Counted from the first letter of the stretch, positions 31,538 through 43,207 are shown. The stretch: 64,000 bases of DNA from Streptomyces paludis (GCF_003344965.1 NZ_CP031194.1:2976001-3040000), one strand, 5' to 3'. A program made the numbers and translations. Notes: generated from the sequence alone by a model not told the origin.

Positions 31538-32854
31538 ATGAAGCGGCTCGTCCTGCGCACCGGGGTCAGGTGGAAGATCAGCATCGCGATCGCCGCCGTC
31601 GGTGCGCTGGTCGCGGTGGCGCTGAGCCTGGTGGTGCACAACTCCGCCCGGGTCTCCATGCTCGACAACGCGCGCGAGTTCCAGATGGAGCGGCTGCTGT
31701 TCGCCCAGCGGATGTACGAGACGACCAAGGACCCGAAGTTCGGCACGAAGATCAACGACCCCGCCCTCCCGCGCGATCTGCACCGGAAGATGAAGGAGGG
31801 GCGGCGCGCGACCTTCGTGCACGAGAACGCGAACGGGTCGCCGGACATCTGGGCGGCCGTGCCCATGTCCAACGGCTCGGTGCTCTCGCTGCACGGTACG
31901 GTCGCCGACCGCAGCGCCTCGATCATGTCGGCGCTGGACCGCTCCCTGATCATCGGTTCGGTCGCGGTGGTCTTCGGCGGCTGCGCCCTGGGCGTGCTGA
32001 TCGGCGGGCAGCTCTCGCGCAGACTGCGCAAGGCCGCCGCGGCGGCGGGCCGGGTGGCGCAGGGGAACACGGACGTACGGGTCGGGGAGGCCATCGGCGG
32101 GCTCGTCCGCGACGAGACCGACGAGCTGGCGCGTGCCGTGGACGCCCTGACGGACGCGCTGAACGCGCGTATCGAGGCGGAGCGCCGGGTCACCGCCGAT
32201 ATCGCCCATGAGCTGCGTACCCCCGTCACGGGACTGCTCACGGCCGCCGAGCTGCTGCCGCCGGGCCGCCCCACGGAGCTGGTACGGGACCGGGCGCAGG
32301 CGATGCGGACGCTGGTCGAGGACGTCCTCGAAGTGGCCCGGCTGGACAGCGCGTCGGAGCGCGCGGAGTTGCAGGAGATCGCGCTCGGCGAGTTCGTCGG
32401 GCGCCGGGTGTCGCTGCTGAACCCGGACATCAGGATCCAGGTGGTGCACGAGTCCTGGGTGAACACCGATCCGCGCCGGCTGGAGCGCATCCTCGGCAAT
32501 CTGCTGGCGAACGCGGCCAAGCACGGCGCGACCCCGGTCGAGGTCACGGTCGAGGGCCGGGTCGTGCGCGTACGCGACCACGGTCCCGGTTTCCCCGAGG
32601 CGCTGCTGCGCGAGGGCCCGAGCCGCTTCCGTACGGGCGCCACCGACCGGGCGGGCCACGGCCACGGGCTGGGTCTGACGATCGCGGCGGGCCAGGCCCG
32701 GGTCCTCGGCGCGCGGCTCACCTTCCGCAACGCGACGCCGGAGGGCGCGGTGGAGCGCGAGGGCGAGGGCGGCGCGATCGCGGTCCTGTGGCTGCCGGAA
32801 CACGCGCCGACGGCGACGGGCAGCTTCCCGATGCTGCCGCACCTGATGGACTAG
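31538..32854 (+). CDS. cseC: Sensor histidine kinase CseC
   Basis: 438 residues. Two membrane helices (about residues 15-34 and 130-152) flank an extracellular domain of about 100 residues rich in charged residues. A HAMP domain follows, then the H-box with His in DIAHELRTPVTG, the N-box NLLANAAKHG, and the G-boxes DHGPGFP and GHGLGLTIAAG. It senses envelope damage such as glycopeptide or lysozyme exposure and phosphorylates CseB. A 96-nt gap separates it from cseB; the ATG follows AGGGAG. A strong hairpin ends the operon. Confidence 0.95.
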   Translation: MKRLVLRTGVRWKISIAIAAVGALVAVALSLVVHNSARVSMLDNAREFQMERLLFAQRMYETTKDPKFGTKINDPALPRDLHRKMKEGRRATFVHENANGSPDIWAAVPMSNGSVLSLHGTVADRSASIMSALDRSLIIGSVAVVFGGCALGVLIGGQLSRRLRKAAAAAGRVAQGNTDVRVGEAIGGLVRDETDELARAVDALTDALNARIEAERRVTADIAHELRTPVTGLLTAAELLPPGRPTELVRDRAQAMRTLVEDVLEVARLDSASERAELQEIALGEFVGRRVSLLNPDIRIQVVHESWVNTDPRRLERILGNLLANAAKHGATPVEVTVEGRVVRVRDHGPGFPEALLREGPSRFRTGATDRAGHGHGLGLTIAAGQARVLGARLTFRNATPEGAVEREGEGGAIAVLWLPEHAPTATGSFPMLPHLMD

Positions 32855-32885
32855 AACGCACCACGCGGACAACAGGACGACCGAC

Positions 32886-32924
32886 AGCGGCTCCCCGGCG
32901 CGATGTGCGCGCCGGGGAGCCGCT
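32886..32924. terminator. Strong bidirectional terminator after cseC
   Basis: A perfect 17-bp stem (AGCGGCTCCCCGGCGCG and its complement) with a 5-nt loop, between convergent cseC and the MFS exporter gene. Confidence 0.88.
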
Positions 32925-32992
32925 GTGAGGGTGCCGACCGGGGATCCGGGGGTACGGGTCAGTGCCGTACGGGCGGCGAAGGGGTCAGGCGG

Positions 32993-34636
32993 TCACGCGG
33001 GCTGCGCGACCTTGCCGTCCGCCGCGGGCGGCACGGTCGGCGCGGACGTCTCGCCGCTCTCGCCGGGTTCCTGCGGTCCCGCGCCCCTGAGCGGGACCTC
33101 CTTGACGAAGAACGCCGCGACGAAACCGACCACCGCGACCGCCGCGCCCAGCGTGAAGGCCGCGTGCGTACCGGACGACACCGCGTGCTGGTACGCCTCG
33201 CGCGCCACGTCGGGCAGCTTCGCCAGGCTCGCCGCGTCCAGCTGCGCGGACTGCGAGGCCGCGCCGGCGGCGGCGCCACCGGCCTGGGACATCTCGTGCT
33301 GCACCCGGCTGGTGAAGAGCGCGCCCATGATCGCGGCGCCGAAGGAGCCGCCGAGCGTACGGAAGAGGGTGGTCGTCGACGAGCCGACGCCCATGTCCTT
33401 CATCTCGACGCTGTTCTGGGCGACGAGCATGGTGATCTGCATCAGGCAGCCCATGCCCGCGCCGAGCACCGCCATGTAGAGGCCGGAGGTCAGCCGCGAG
33501 GTGCCGGTGTCCATCTGCGCGAGCAGGAACAGCCCGGCGACCATCAGCCCGCTGCCCATGATCGGGAAGATCTTGTACCGGCCCGTGCTGGTGGTGACCC
33601 GGCCCGCGACGAGCGAGACGAGCATCATCGACAGCAGCATCGGCAGGAGCAGCAGCCCGGAGTTGGTGGCCGAGGCGCCCTGGACGGCCTGCTGGTAGAG
33701 CGGCAGGAAGAGGACCGCGCCGAACATGACGAAGCCGACCAGGAAGCCGATCACCGACATGAGCGAGAAGTTGCGGTCGCCGAAGATGTGCAGCGGCATG
33801 ATCGGCTCGGCCGTCTGCCGCTGTACGGCGACAAAGCCGACCAGCGCGGCGATCCCGCCGAAGATCAGCAGGAGGATCACCGGCGAGGTCCAGTCGTACT
33901 CGGTGCCGCCCCAGGTGGTGACCAGCACGATCGCGGTGATACCGGCCGCCAGCAGCCCGGCGCCGAGATAGTCGACCTTGGCCTTCCCGGGGTCCTTGGC
34001 GGGCAGCTGGAGGACGATCGTGATCATCGCCAGCGCGACCGCGCCCAGCGGCAGGTTGATGTAGAAGCTCCAGCGCCAGCCGAGGTGGTCGGTGATGGTG
34101 CCGCCGACCAGCGGTCCGCCGATCATGGCGAGCGCCATGACGCCGGCCATCATGCCCTGGTACTTGCCGCGCTCGCGGGGCGGGATGAGGTCACCGATGA
34201 TCGCCATGACACCGACCATCAGACCGCCGGCGCCAAGTCCCTGGATGGCCCGGAAGCCGATCAGCTGGCCCATGTCCTGGGCCATGCCGCTGAGCGCGGA
34301 GCCGATCAGGAAGACCACGATCGAGGTGAGGAAGACGCTCTTGCGCCCGTAGAGGTCGCCGAGCTTGCCCCAGATCGGGGTGGAGGCGGCGGTGGCCAGG
34401 GTGTACGCGGTGACCACCCAGGAAAGGTGTGCGAGCCCGCCCAGCTCGCCGACTATGGTCGGCATCGCCGTACCGATGATCATGTTGTCCAGCATGGCGA
34501 GCAGCATCGCGATCATCAGCGCGAGCAGCACCACGCGCACGCTGCGCGGCTGCGCCTGGGACGGGGACCGCGGATCGTCCTGCGTCTGTTTGTCCCTGCC
34601 GGCCGCTTCGACCGCGCCTGGATTGGCCGTACTCAT
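32993..34636 (-). CDS. MFS drug exporter, DHA2 / EmrB-QacA family (14 TM)
   Basis: 547 residues with about 14 helices. Motif A is GKLGDLYGRKSV and motif C is in MIGGPLVGGTITDHLGWRW, both hallmarks of drug:proton antiporters. LDNMIIGTAMPTIVGEL in helix 1 is the family D1 motif. The first codon was set to the ATG at 34636, with GGGGAG upstream; a TTG three codons earlier is less likely. It is divergent from a TetR gene with two operator-like palindromes between, so a repressor-exporter pair. Substrate unknown. Confidence 0.92.
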   Translation of the reverse strand: MSTANPGAVEAAGRDKQTQDDPRSPSQAQPRSVRVVLLALMIAMLLAMLDNMIIGTAMPTIVGELGGLAHLSWVVTAYTLATAASTPIWGKLGDLYGRKSVFLTSIVVFLIGSALSGMAQDMGQLIGFRAIQGLGAGGLMVGVMAIIGDLIPPRERGKYQGMMAGVMALAMIGGPLVGGTITDHLGWRWSFYINLPLGAVALAMITIVLQLPAKDPGKAKVDYLGAGLLAAGITAIVLVTTWGGTEYDWTSPVILLLIFGGIAALVGFVAVQRQTAEPIMPLHIFGDRNFSLMSVIGFLVGFVMFGAVLFLPLYQQAVQGASATNSGLLLLPMLLSMMLVSLVAGRVTTSTGRYKIFPIMGSGLMVAGLFLLAQMDTGTSRLTSGLYMAVLGAGMGCLMQITMLVAQNSVEMKDMGVGSSTTTLFRTLGGSFGAAIMGALFTSRVQHEMSQAGGAAAGAASQSAQLDAASLAKLPDVAREAYQHAVSSGTHAAFTLGAAVAVVGFVAAFFVKEVPLRGAGPQEPGESGETSAPTVPPAADGKVAQPA

Positions 34637-34673
34637 CTGCCCCAACTCCCCTGTCCCACTGCCCCTGCACTTA

Positions 34674-34738
34674 CTTGCCGCCCGGCAAGCTGACTACACT
34701 GGGGGAAGGTAGACCTTTACTTGCCGGGCGTCAAGTAA
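34674..34738. promoter_or_regulatory. Two TetR operator-like palindromes in the exporter/TetR intergenic region
   Basis: Site 1 (34674-34689) is CTTGCCG-CC-CGGCAAG. Site 2 (34717-34738) is TTACTTG, 8 nt, CAAGTAA. Both contain a CTTG/CAAG core, and each is preceded by TTACTTGCCG. They lie between the divergent start codons and so could repress both genes. Confidence 0.7.
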
Positions 34739-34759
34739 GTTAATTCTCGGGAGAGCAGC

Positions 34760-35338
34760 ATGGGCAGCACCCAGCACCCGCGACGGGGCGACACCCGCCA
34801 GCGCATCCAGGACGTCGCGCTGGAACTCTTCGCCGAGCAGGGGTACGAGAAGACCTCGCTACGGGAGATCGCGGAGCGGCTGGATGTGACAAAAGCGGCG
34901 CTCTACTACCACTTCAAGTCCAAGGAAGACATCATCGTCAGCATCTTCGCGGATCTGACGGCGCCGATCGACGAACTGATCGCCTGGGGCCGGAGCCGGC
35001 CGCACTCCCTGGAGACCAAGCACGAGATCCTGCGCCGCTACAGCCGGATGCTGGCGAACGCGGCACCGCTCTTCCGCTTCTTCCAGGAGAACCAGGCGAG
35101 CCTGCGCGATCTGCGCATCGGGGCGCCGTTCAAGGACCGGATGCTGGATCTGCGCGATCTGCTCCAGGAGCCCGGCGCGTCGATGAGCGACCAGGTCCGC
35201 TGCCTGAGCGCGCTCTTCACCGTGCACACCGGGATGCTCGCGCTCAAGGACGTGGCAGGAGACCCCGAGGAGAAGCGCGAGGCTGTCCTTGAGGTCTCCT
35301 TCGAGCTGATGAACCGGGCTCACGGTGTGACCGGCTGA
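34760..35338 (+). CDS. TetR-family regulator of the adjacent exporter
   Basis: 192 residues. The helix-turn-helix lies in ALELFAEQGYEKTSLREIAE and RLDVTKAALYYHFKSKEDI. The C-terminal domain is all-helical and probably binds a drug-like ligand. It is divergent from the 14-TM exporter, with paired palindromes in between, so it most likely represses the exporter and itself. The ATG follows GGGAGAG. Typical length. Confidence 0.9.
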   Translation: MGSTQHPRRGDTRQRIQDVALELFAEQGYEKTSLREIAERLDVTKAALYYHFKSKEDIIVSIFADLTAPIDELIAWGRSRPHSLETKHEILRRYSRMLANAAPLFRFFQENQASLRDLRIGAPFKDRMLDLRDLLQEPGASMSDQVRCLSALFTVHTGMLALKDVAGDPEEKREAVLEVSFELMNRAHGVTG

Positions 35339-35372
35339 GACGGTACGCGACCGCTCAGCCACGTTCGGCCGG

Positions 35373-36002
35373 TCAGACCTTCACACCGACGGAGCGCAGG
35401 AAGTTCACCGGATTGACCGCCGAGCCGTAGTTCGGGGTCGTACGGATCTCGAAGTGCAGGTGCGGGCCGCTGGAGTTGCCGGTGTTGCCGGACAGCGCGA
35501 TCTGCTGGCCCGTCTTCACGGCCTGGCCGATCTTCACCTGGATCTTCGAGAGGTGCGCGTACTGCGAGTAGGTGCCGTTGGCGTGCTTGATCACGATCGC
35601 GTTGCCGTACGCGGGACCGTCACCGCCGCCGTTGGGGCCGGCCTTCACGACGGTGCCGTTGTGGGCGGCGTGGACGGCCGTGCCGACCGGCACCGCGAAG
35701 TCCTGGCCGGAGTGCTTCTGCGACCACATGTTGCCGCCGAGACCGAAGCTGGCGCTCAGCGTGTACTTCTTGACCGGACCGGTCCAGGTGACGGCCTTCG
35801 CGGCCGCTTCCTTGGCCGGGGCGTGCGCGGCGGCCCGGTGCGATACGGAGGCGGAGGCGGCGGCCGTCTCGCCACCACTGGTCGCGGCGACCGCGGCACC
35901 GGCCCCGACCACCGCGGACACCCCGAGTCCGGCAGCCAGGACACCGGCACGGGTACGAAGGGCGGACGGGCGGACGAGACGGGACAGCGTGCGCTGCGAC
36001 AT
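35373..36002 (-). CDS. Secreted M23-family metalloendopeptidase (LytM type)
   Basis: 209 residues. A basic start and long hydrophobic segment (VLAAGLGVSAVVGAGAAVAA) form a signal peptide, probably cut near AVAA-TSGG. The mature protein has the M23 motifs: H-x3-D as HSGQD, then a conserved HLSK, and HLHFE (HxH) near the end. These coordinate zinc in cell wall hydrolases that cut peptidoglycan cross-links. The Ala/Lys-rich linker between signal and catalytic domain has no cell wall-binding module. GGAGG 9 nt before the ATG. A 19-bp palindrome lies about 100 nt upstream. Confidence 0.92.
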   Translation of the reverse strand: MSQRTLSRLVRPSALRTRAGVLAAGLGVSAVVGAGAAVAATSGGETAAASASVSHRAAAHAPAKEAAAKAVTWTGPVKKYTLSASFGLGGNMWSQKHSGQDFAVPVGTAVHAAHNGTVVKAGPNGGGDGPAYGNAIVIKHANGTYSQYAHLSKIQVKIGQAVKTGQQIALSGNTGNSSGPHLHFEIRTTPNYGSAVNPVNFLRSVGVKV

Positions 36003-36443
36003 ACGCGAGAACCTCCGGGCGTAAAGGGACCCGGCACTCGAAGCGCCGGGCTTGCCTCACCTTGGTAACCCGGACCCCACCGCATCCCAAAACACCCCAT
36101 CTACGACATCGCGTCGTAGCGAACGCCCCTGCCCTCCGCCCCTTGACGCTTCAAACACCCGGGCCGTAAACCTCCCGGCATATGCCAATCCGTACCCTTC
36201 CACGGCTTCCTGAAGGGGTACGGAACGACGGCGCCGTCCAGCGGGGACAGCGAGAACCCGCCCGCCGCCGAAGGTCCCCCGCCCCGCCCGCCCCTCGGCC
36301 CGGCCGGCGACGGGCGCGGCTACTACCCCGCGTAGGGGGGCCGAAAACGCCTGTGCGCCTTGTCACGGCCACCGGGCCGGAAGGCCGTCCGTTTCGGGAC
36401 GTAGGTCCTTGCCGGAAACGGCGGGTACGGAGGGGCCCGGAAC
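36003..36443. other. Upstream region of the M23 gene, no coding gene
   Basis: About 440 nt with no gene I can support. On the minus strand an 8-9 bp GC hairpin (CCCGGC core with a TTCG-type loop) lies close to the M23 start codon. A near-perfect hairpin (CCGTACCCTTC with GAAGGGGTACGG) is at 36190-36223. The palindrome GGCATATGCC is at 36177-36186. I tested for the c-di-AMP ydaO riboswitch, common before Streptomyces wall hydrolases, and could not fit the conserved core. Confidence 0.5.
36101..36119. promoter_or_regulatory. 19-bp perfect palindrome upstream of the M23 gene, candidate operator
   Basis: CTACGAC-ATCGC-GTCGTAG, a 7+5+7 perfect inverted repeat, 99 nt upstream of the M23 start codon. 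It is likely near the promoter. The binding regulator is unknown. Confidence 0.45.
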
Positions 36444-36626
36444 CCTAGACGAGTAAGTCCGAAGTAGCGTCGTCCGCCCCTTGGGGCGGGCGGGGAAGTG
36501 TCAGGTGCGTGCAGCCGCAAGGCGGAGGAGGGAGGCGACGCGGAGCGTCGTCGACCGACGACAACGCCGCGGATGTGCGTGCGTGGCGCTTCCCCGCAGA
36601 CGGGACTTCGGACTTACTCGTCTAGG
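36444..36626 (+). ncRNA. Candidate structured RNA upstream of the NLR cassette
   Basis: Outer arms 36444-36465 and 36605-36626 are a perfect 22-bp inverted repeat. Inside, 36468-36471 pairs with 36599-36602. A side hairpin (CCGCCCC/GGGGCGG) is at 36474-36489. Positions 36490-36518 pair with 36569-36597 over 29 positions with only two mismatches. Six of those pairs are G-U wobbles if the plus strand is the RNA; on the minus strand they would be A-C mismatches. That asymmetry favours a plus-strand RNA with a three-way junction. It ends 40 nt before the trypco2 ATG, so it may be its 5' leader or a separate RNA. No similar Rfam family recognised. Confidence 0.5.
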
Positions 36627-36666
36627 CTCGACGGGATCCCGAAACCAGCTCAGGGGGCGAACAGCC

Positions 36667-37029
36667 ATGACCGGCGCCGACGACCGGACCGAGGACCACG
36701 AGTTCGACGGCATCGAACTCGCCGACGCCATCCAGTCCGTACGCGACCAGCTCCTGGACGCCGCCACCCGCGCCACGGGCCAGCCCATGGCCTTCGAGGT
36801 CGGTGACATCCAGATGGAATTCACGCTGGAACTCCGCAAGGAGATCAAAGGCGGCCTCAAGGTCAGGGCATGGGTGGTGGAGGCGGGCGCGGACGGCGCC
36901 CGTACCTCGGCCCACACCCACAAGGTCGCGTTCACGCTGAAGCCGCGGGACGCCCGTACCGGAGCGCCGTGGCAGGTCGGCAACGCGGACCGGGGCAGCA
37001 CGGCCGGCTTCGGCGGCCCGGGGCGGTGA
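36667..37029 (+). CDS. Trypco2-domain protein (trypsin co-occurring domain 2)
   Basis: 120 residues forming one domain. The N-terminal helix is IELADAIQSVRDQLLDAA, followed by beta strands MAFEVGDIQMEFTLELRKE, GGLKVRAWVVEAG and HKVAFTLKPRD. This pattern matches the trypco2 family, small proteins found next to trypsin-like proteases in NTP-dependent biological conflict systems. It probably binds or is cleaved by the protease encoded next. The stop overlaps the GTG of the next gene (GTGA), so they are translationally coupled. The gene lies 40 nt after the structured element. Confidence 0.85.
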   Translation: MTGADDRTEDHEFDGIELADAIQSVRDQLLDAATRATGQPMAFEVGDIQMEFTLELRKEIKGGLKVRAWVVEAGADGARTSAHTHKVAFTLKPRDARTGAPWQVGNADRGSTAGFGGPGR

Positions 37030-40000
37030 CCCTGGCCCGGGTCGTCGCCGTCCTGGGCGCGAGCCAGGGCACGGGGGTACTGCTCACCCCGCGCCTGGTC
37101 CTCACCTGCGCGCACGTGCTGGGCGACGGCAGCGGCGACGGCAGCGGACCGTCCGTCGCCCATCCGCAGCGCACGGGAAGCGTCGCCGCCGCCGTCCAGT
37201 GGCGGGACGACGGTCTCGACATCGCGGCCCTGATCACCGGCGAGGACATCATCGGCCCGGAACTGGCCGCTCCGCTCGGCATGATCCGTGTCGGCACCCT
37301 CGCCACCGAGTCGCCCCTGCCGCACTGCGCGATCACCGGCTTCCCCGCCGTCCAGCGGTACGGGGACGACGGCGCGCTCGAACTCGACCAGTACCGCGCG
37401 ACGGTCCTCCCGGCGGCGGGCACCCTGCGCTCCGCGCTGGTCTGTGAGCTGGACCACCCGGCGGCCGAGGACCGCCACGACGGCACCACACCGCTCGCCG
37501 GGCTCTCCGGCGCACCGGTCTTCGCGGGGAGCGTGCTGCTGGGCGTGGTCACCCAGGTCCCGCGCGGGCGCGGCCATCTGCGCGTCGAGGGCGTACCGAT
37601 GGACCGGATCGTCAGCAGCCTCCCGGTGAAGCTGTTCCCGTTGAAACACGAGTCGCTCACCGGCCATCACCCGCGGGACCGGCGTTTCGAGGAGGAGTAC
37701 GCGCGGGCCGTCCGGGCCCGCTACCGCAAGACCCGGATCTTCGGCATCGACGAACTGGGCGCGGGCGAGTCCACCTGGGACCTGGACACGGCGTATCTGA
37801 GCCTGGAGGCCGGCCGGCGGGACCGCTCCCCCGGCCGGCCCCGCCGGATCGAGGAACTGCTGACGGAGCGGCCCCGTACGCTCCTGCGCGGCGAGGCGGG
37901 CGCCGGCAAGACGACCCTGGTGTGGTGGCTCGCCGCCCACGCCGCCTGCGGCACCCTGGGCCCCGAGCTGGCCGGCCTCAACGGCCTGGTCCCGTTCGTC
38001 GTCCCCTTACGGACCCTGCACGCCCGTGGACTCGGCCCCCGAGCCCCACCGCGCTCCACTCCGTCGCCCAGATCCTGACGGACGACCCGCCGCCCGGCTG
38101 GGCGCGCCGTGTCCTGTCTGCGGGCCGGGCGCTCCTGCTGATCGACGGCGTGGACGAGATCCCGCCGGGCGAGCGCGAGGAGGCCCGGCGCTGGCTGGGC
38201 GAACTGCTGGACCTCTACCCGCACATCCACTGTCTCGCCACCGTCCGGCCGCTCGCCGTCGAGGACGACTGGCTCCGCTCGGAGGAGTTCGAGGAACTCC
38301 AGCTCCTGCCCATGCGGGACAAGGACATCGAGGCGTTCGTCACCGCCTGGCACCGGGCGGCCCGCCTCGAATGCGACCGATACGCGGACCAGCACCGCGC
38401 CGCCGCCGAACGCGCCGAACTGGACGGCCTGGAAGCGGAGCTGAAGGAGCGGTTACGGCAGAACACCGCACTGCGCACCCTCGCGCGGACCCCGCTGCTC
38501 TGCGCGGTCATCTGCGCCCTGCACCGCCGCCGGGGCGGCCTCCTGCCCGACACCCGCTGGGAGTTGTACCGCGCCACCCTCGCGATGCTCCTCGGAAACC
38601 GGGACGCCCAGCGCAGGATCGGCAGCCCCGAAGGCATCACCATGGGCTTCGAGGAGCACCAGGAGCTGTTGCAGTGTCTGGCGGTCTGGCTGGTCCGGGC
38701 GGGGCGGGCGCAGCTCTCCCGCGCGGACGCGGAACAGCAGATCGAGGTGGCGCTGCGACGGCTGCCCAAGGTCAGGGAACAGGGATCGGCGGCGACGGTT
38801 CTCCGGCATCTGCTCAACCGCAGCGGTCTGATCCAGGAACGCGCGGACGACGAGATCCAGTTCATCCACCGCACCTTCCAGGACTATCTGGCGGCCCGCG
38901 CGCTCATCGAGGGCGGCTCGCTGCTTGAGCTGCTCCAGAACGCCCCCAACGAGCAGTGGCGGGACACGGTCCTGCTGGCGGTGGGCCACTGCCGTCCGCA
39001 CGAGGTACGGAGACTGGTCGAGGGCCTGCTCGCGGACGGGGCGGCCTCGTCCTACGGCGGCAGACGCGCGGACCTGTATGTCCTCGCGGCGCGCTGTCTG
39101 CTCAACACGGTCGTGGTGGACGAGACGGTGGGCGAACGGGTCGCCGACCGGATCCGTACGCTGCTGCCGCCCCGGGACAGCGGGCACACGGACGCGCTGG
39201 TCTCGCTCGAAGACTATGTGCTGCCGCTTCTCCCCGAACCGTCCGGCCTCGGCGTCAGGGACGCCGAGGAAGTGGCCGAACTCATCTGCATGGTGGGCGG
39301 ATCCAGCGCCATTCCCTACGCCAAGCGGTTCTCCCTGCACGAGAGCGTGCACGTACGGTCCACCATCGCGGCAAGCTGGTTCCAGTTCCCGACGGAGCGG
39401 TACGCCCGTGAGGTACTCGCCGGGATGTCTCTGACGGGCCTGGCCATCAGCGTATCCACGCCGGACAGACTGCGGCTGCTCCCCGGCCTGCCATCCCCGT
39501 CGGCGGTCGATGTCTCCATCGACGCCTCCTCCTCGCAGCTGGGTGAGTATCTCCCCACCGCGGGATGCGAAGAGCTGAACGTCTACGGCAACGCGGTGCT
39601 CCGGGATGTGTCGTTCCTCCCGGGACTCACCGACGTGCGGAGTCTCAGTGTCACCAAGTGCCCCGCCCTGGAGGACCTGTCCGGGCTGGTGAACACGCCG
39701 CTCACCGCTCTGGAACTGGACGTGGGCACCCTCGGCGAGGAAGAACTCGACGCTGTCCACCGGATCCCGTACCTCCGGAGTCTGACGCTCACCTACGGCA
39801 GCTCGTCCCCCGGCCGGCTGCCCGCCGCCCACCCCGGGGTGAGCTACCTCCGACTGGACAGTCGGCAGCCGCTCGATCTCTCGTCCCTGGACGCGTGGTT
39901 CTCACTGCGGGAACTCGATGTGACCGTCGACTCGTGCGACTGGCTCACCCTCGGCTCCCCCGGTCCTGTCCGTGCGCCTCAGGTCGCCTCGCTCACGCTC

Positions 40001-40162
40001 CGGCTCTCGGCGGACCATGCCGGGCTGGCCCGCCTGGGCGAGGTGTTTCCGTTCCTGGCCACGCTCGTTGTCTTCACTCATGTACCGGGCCCGCTGCCGG
40101 ACCTGACGCCTCTGCGCACACTCCCCGGGCTGCGGACCAGCGTCGCCCGTCGCGCCGACTGA
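37026..40162 (+). pseudogene. Trypsin-NACHT-LRR-like NLR protein, reading frame broken by a -1 frameshift
   Basis: As one chain this would be about 1,045 residues. The N-terminal trypsin-like protease has an intact triad: His30 in LTCAHVLG, Asp65 in DDGLDIAAL, Ser161 in GLSGAPVF. Walker A is GEAGAGKTT (289-297). The frame then ends at 38078, but the other frame carries on without a gap in sense: Walker B LLLIDGVDEIP, the NACHT winged region, FIHRTFQDYLAARALI, and C-terminal LRR-like strands. One extra C in the C5 run at 38036-38040 restores the frame. It is therefore a sequencing error, a recent mutation or programmed slippage. The family acts in phage defence and conflict. Confidence 0.8.
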
Positions 40163-40177
40163 GCCCCGCCCACGCCA

Positions 40178-40222
40178 AAGGGGCTGCCCCGGACCGTGGA
40201 ACCGGTTCCGGGGCAGCCCCTT
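40178..40222. terminator. Bidirectional terminator between the NACHT gene and clpC
   Basis: A 16-bp stem (AAGGGGCTGCCCCGGA and its complement) with a 13-nt loop, between convergent genes. Confidence 0.85.
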
Positions 40223-40250
40223 CGTACTGCTCAGCGTGGAGCGCGGACGC

Positions 40251-42773
<2,523 letters not shown>

Positions 42774-43207
42774 CGTTAATCGCTCCTCAGAGCGGTCAGG
42801 CAGTAAAGGGGTCGGTCCCCTCCCTGTCCTTCCGCAGCTTAGTCCCGCAAGCGGGGACCGCTCATTCCAACTGCTGACACCTGTCCCAGGCTCTCAGCCC
42901 CGAACGCCGGACACCAGCTCCAACCCGATGGTCCGAGACGATGTTCCCGCAGGCCAGGCAGATACCCCCGCCATCAGTACGCCGATGGCGAACGCGAGCC
43001 GCCCGAAACCGCGTGTCGCCCCTCTCCCACTAGGTAATGTCTTACCCGCCGTCACTGACAGTCCATGCGGCGCACCCCTGTTCCCTCCGCTACGGGCGAA
43101 CACCCTTGCGCTCCGGGACGCTCCCGCACGCCCCCGAATCCCGCACCCTGTGCGACGCGTACGCGACACAGCGTAACTCCGTGCCCTGTTCGGGAGTTGC
43201 TCCGGGT
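42774..43207. other. Intergenic region between clpC and the divergent hypothetical gene
   Basis: 434 nt without a supported gene. It should hold the clpC promoter and that of the plus-strand gene. CGC-TACGG-GCGAA at 43088-43100 resembles a ClgR box (CGC-N5-GCG), one mismatch in the variable core. ClgR controls clp genes in Streptomyces. The site lies about 320 nt from the clpC start, so relevance is uncertain. A GCTTAGTCCCGCAAGCGGGGACC-type small hairpin lies near 42838. No heat-shock CIRCE or HAIR element found. Confidence 0.4.

Noticed and set aside
36003..36443. c-di-AMP (ydaO) riboswitch before the M23 peptidase gene
   Set aside because: Streptomyces wall hydrolases often have one, but I could not align the conserved core segments; only ordinary hairpins were found.
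36444..36626. MITE or insertion-sequence remnant with 22-bp terminal inverted repeats
   Set aside because: No target-site duplication flanks the arms, no transposase remnant is inside, and the wobble asymmetry favours an RNA. Not fully excluded.
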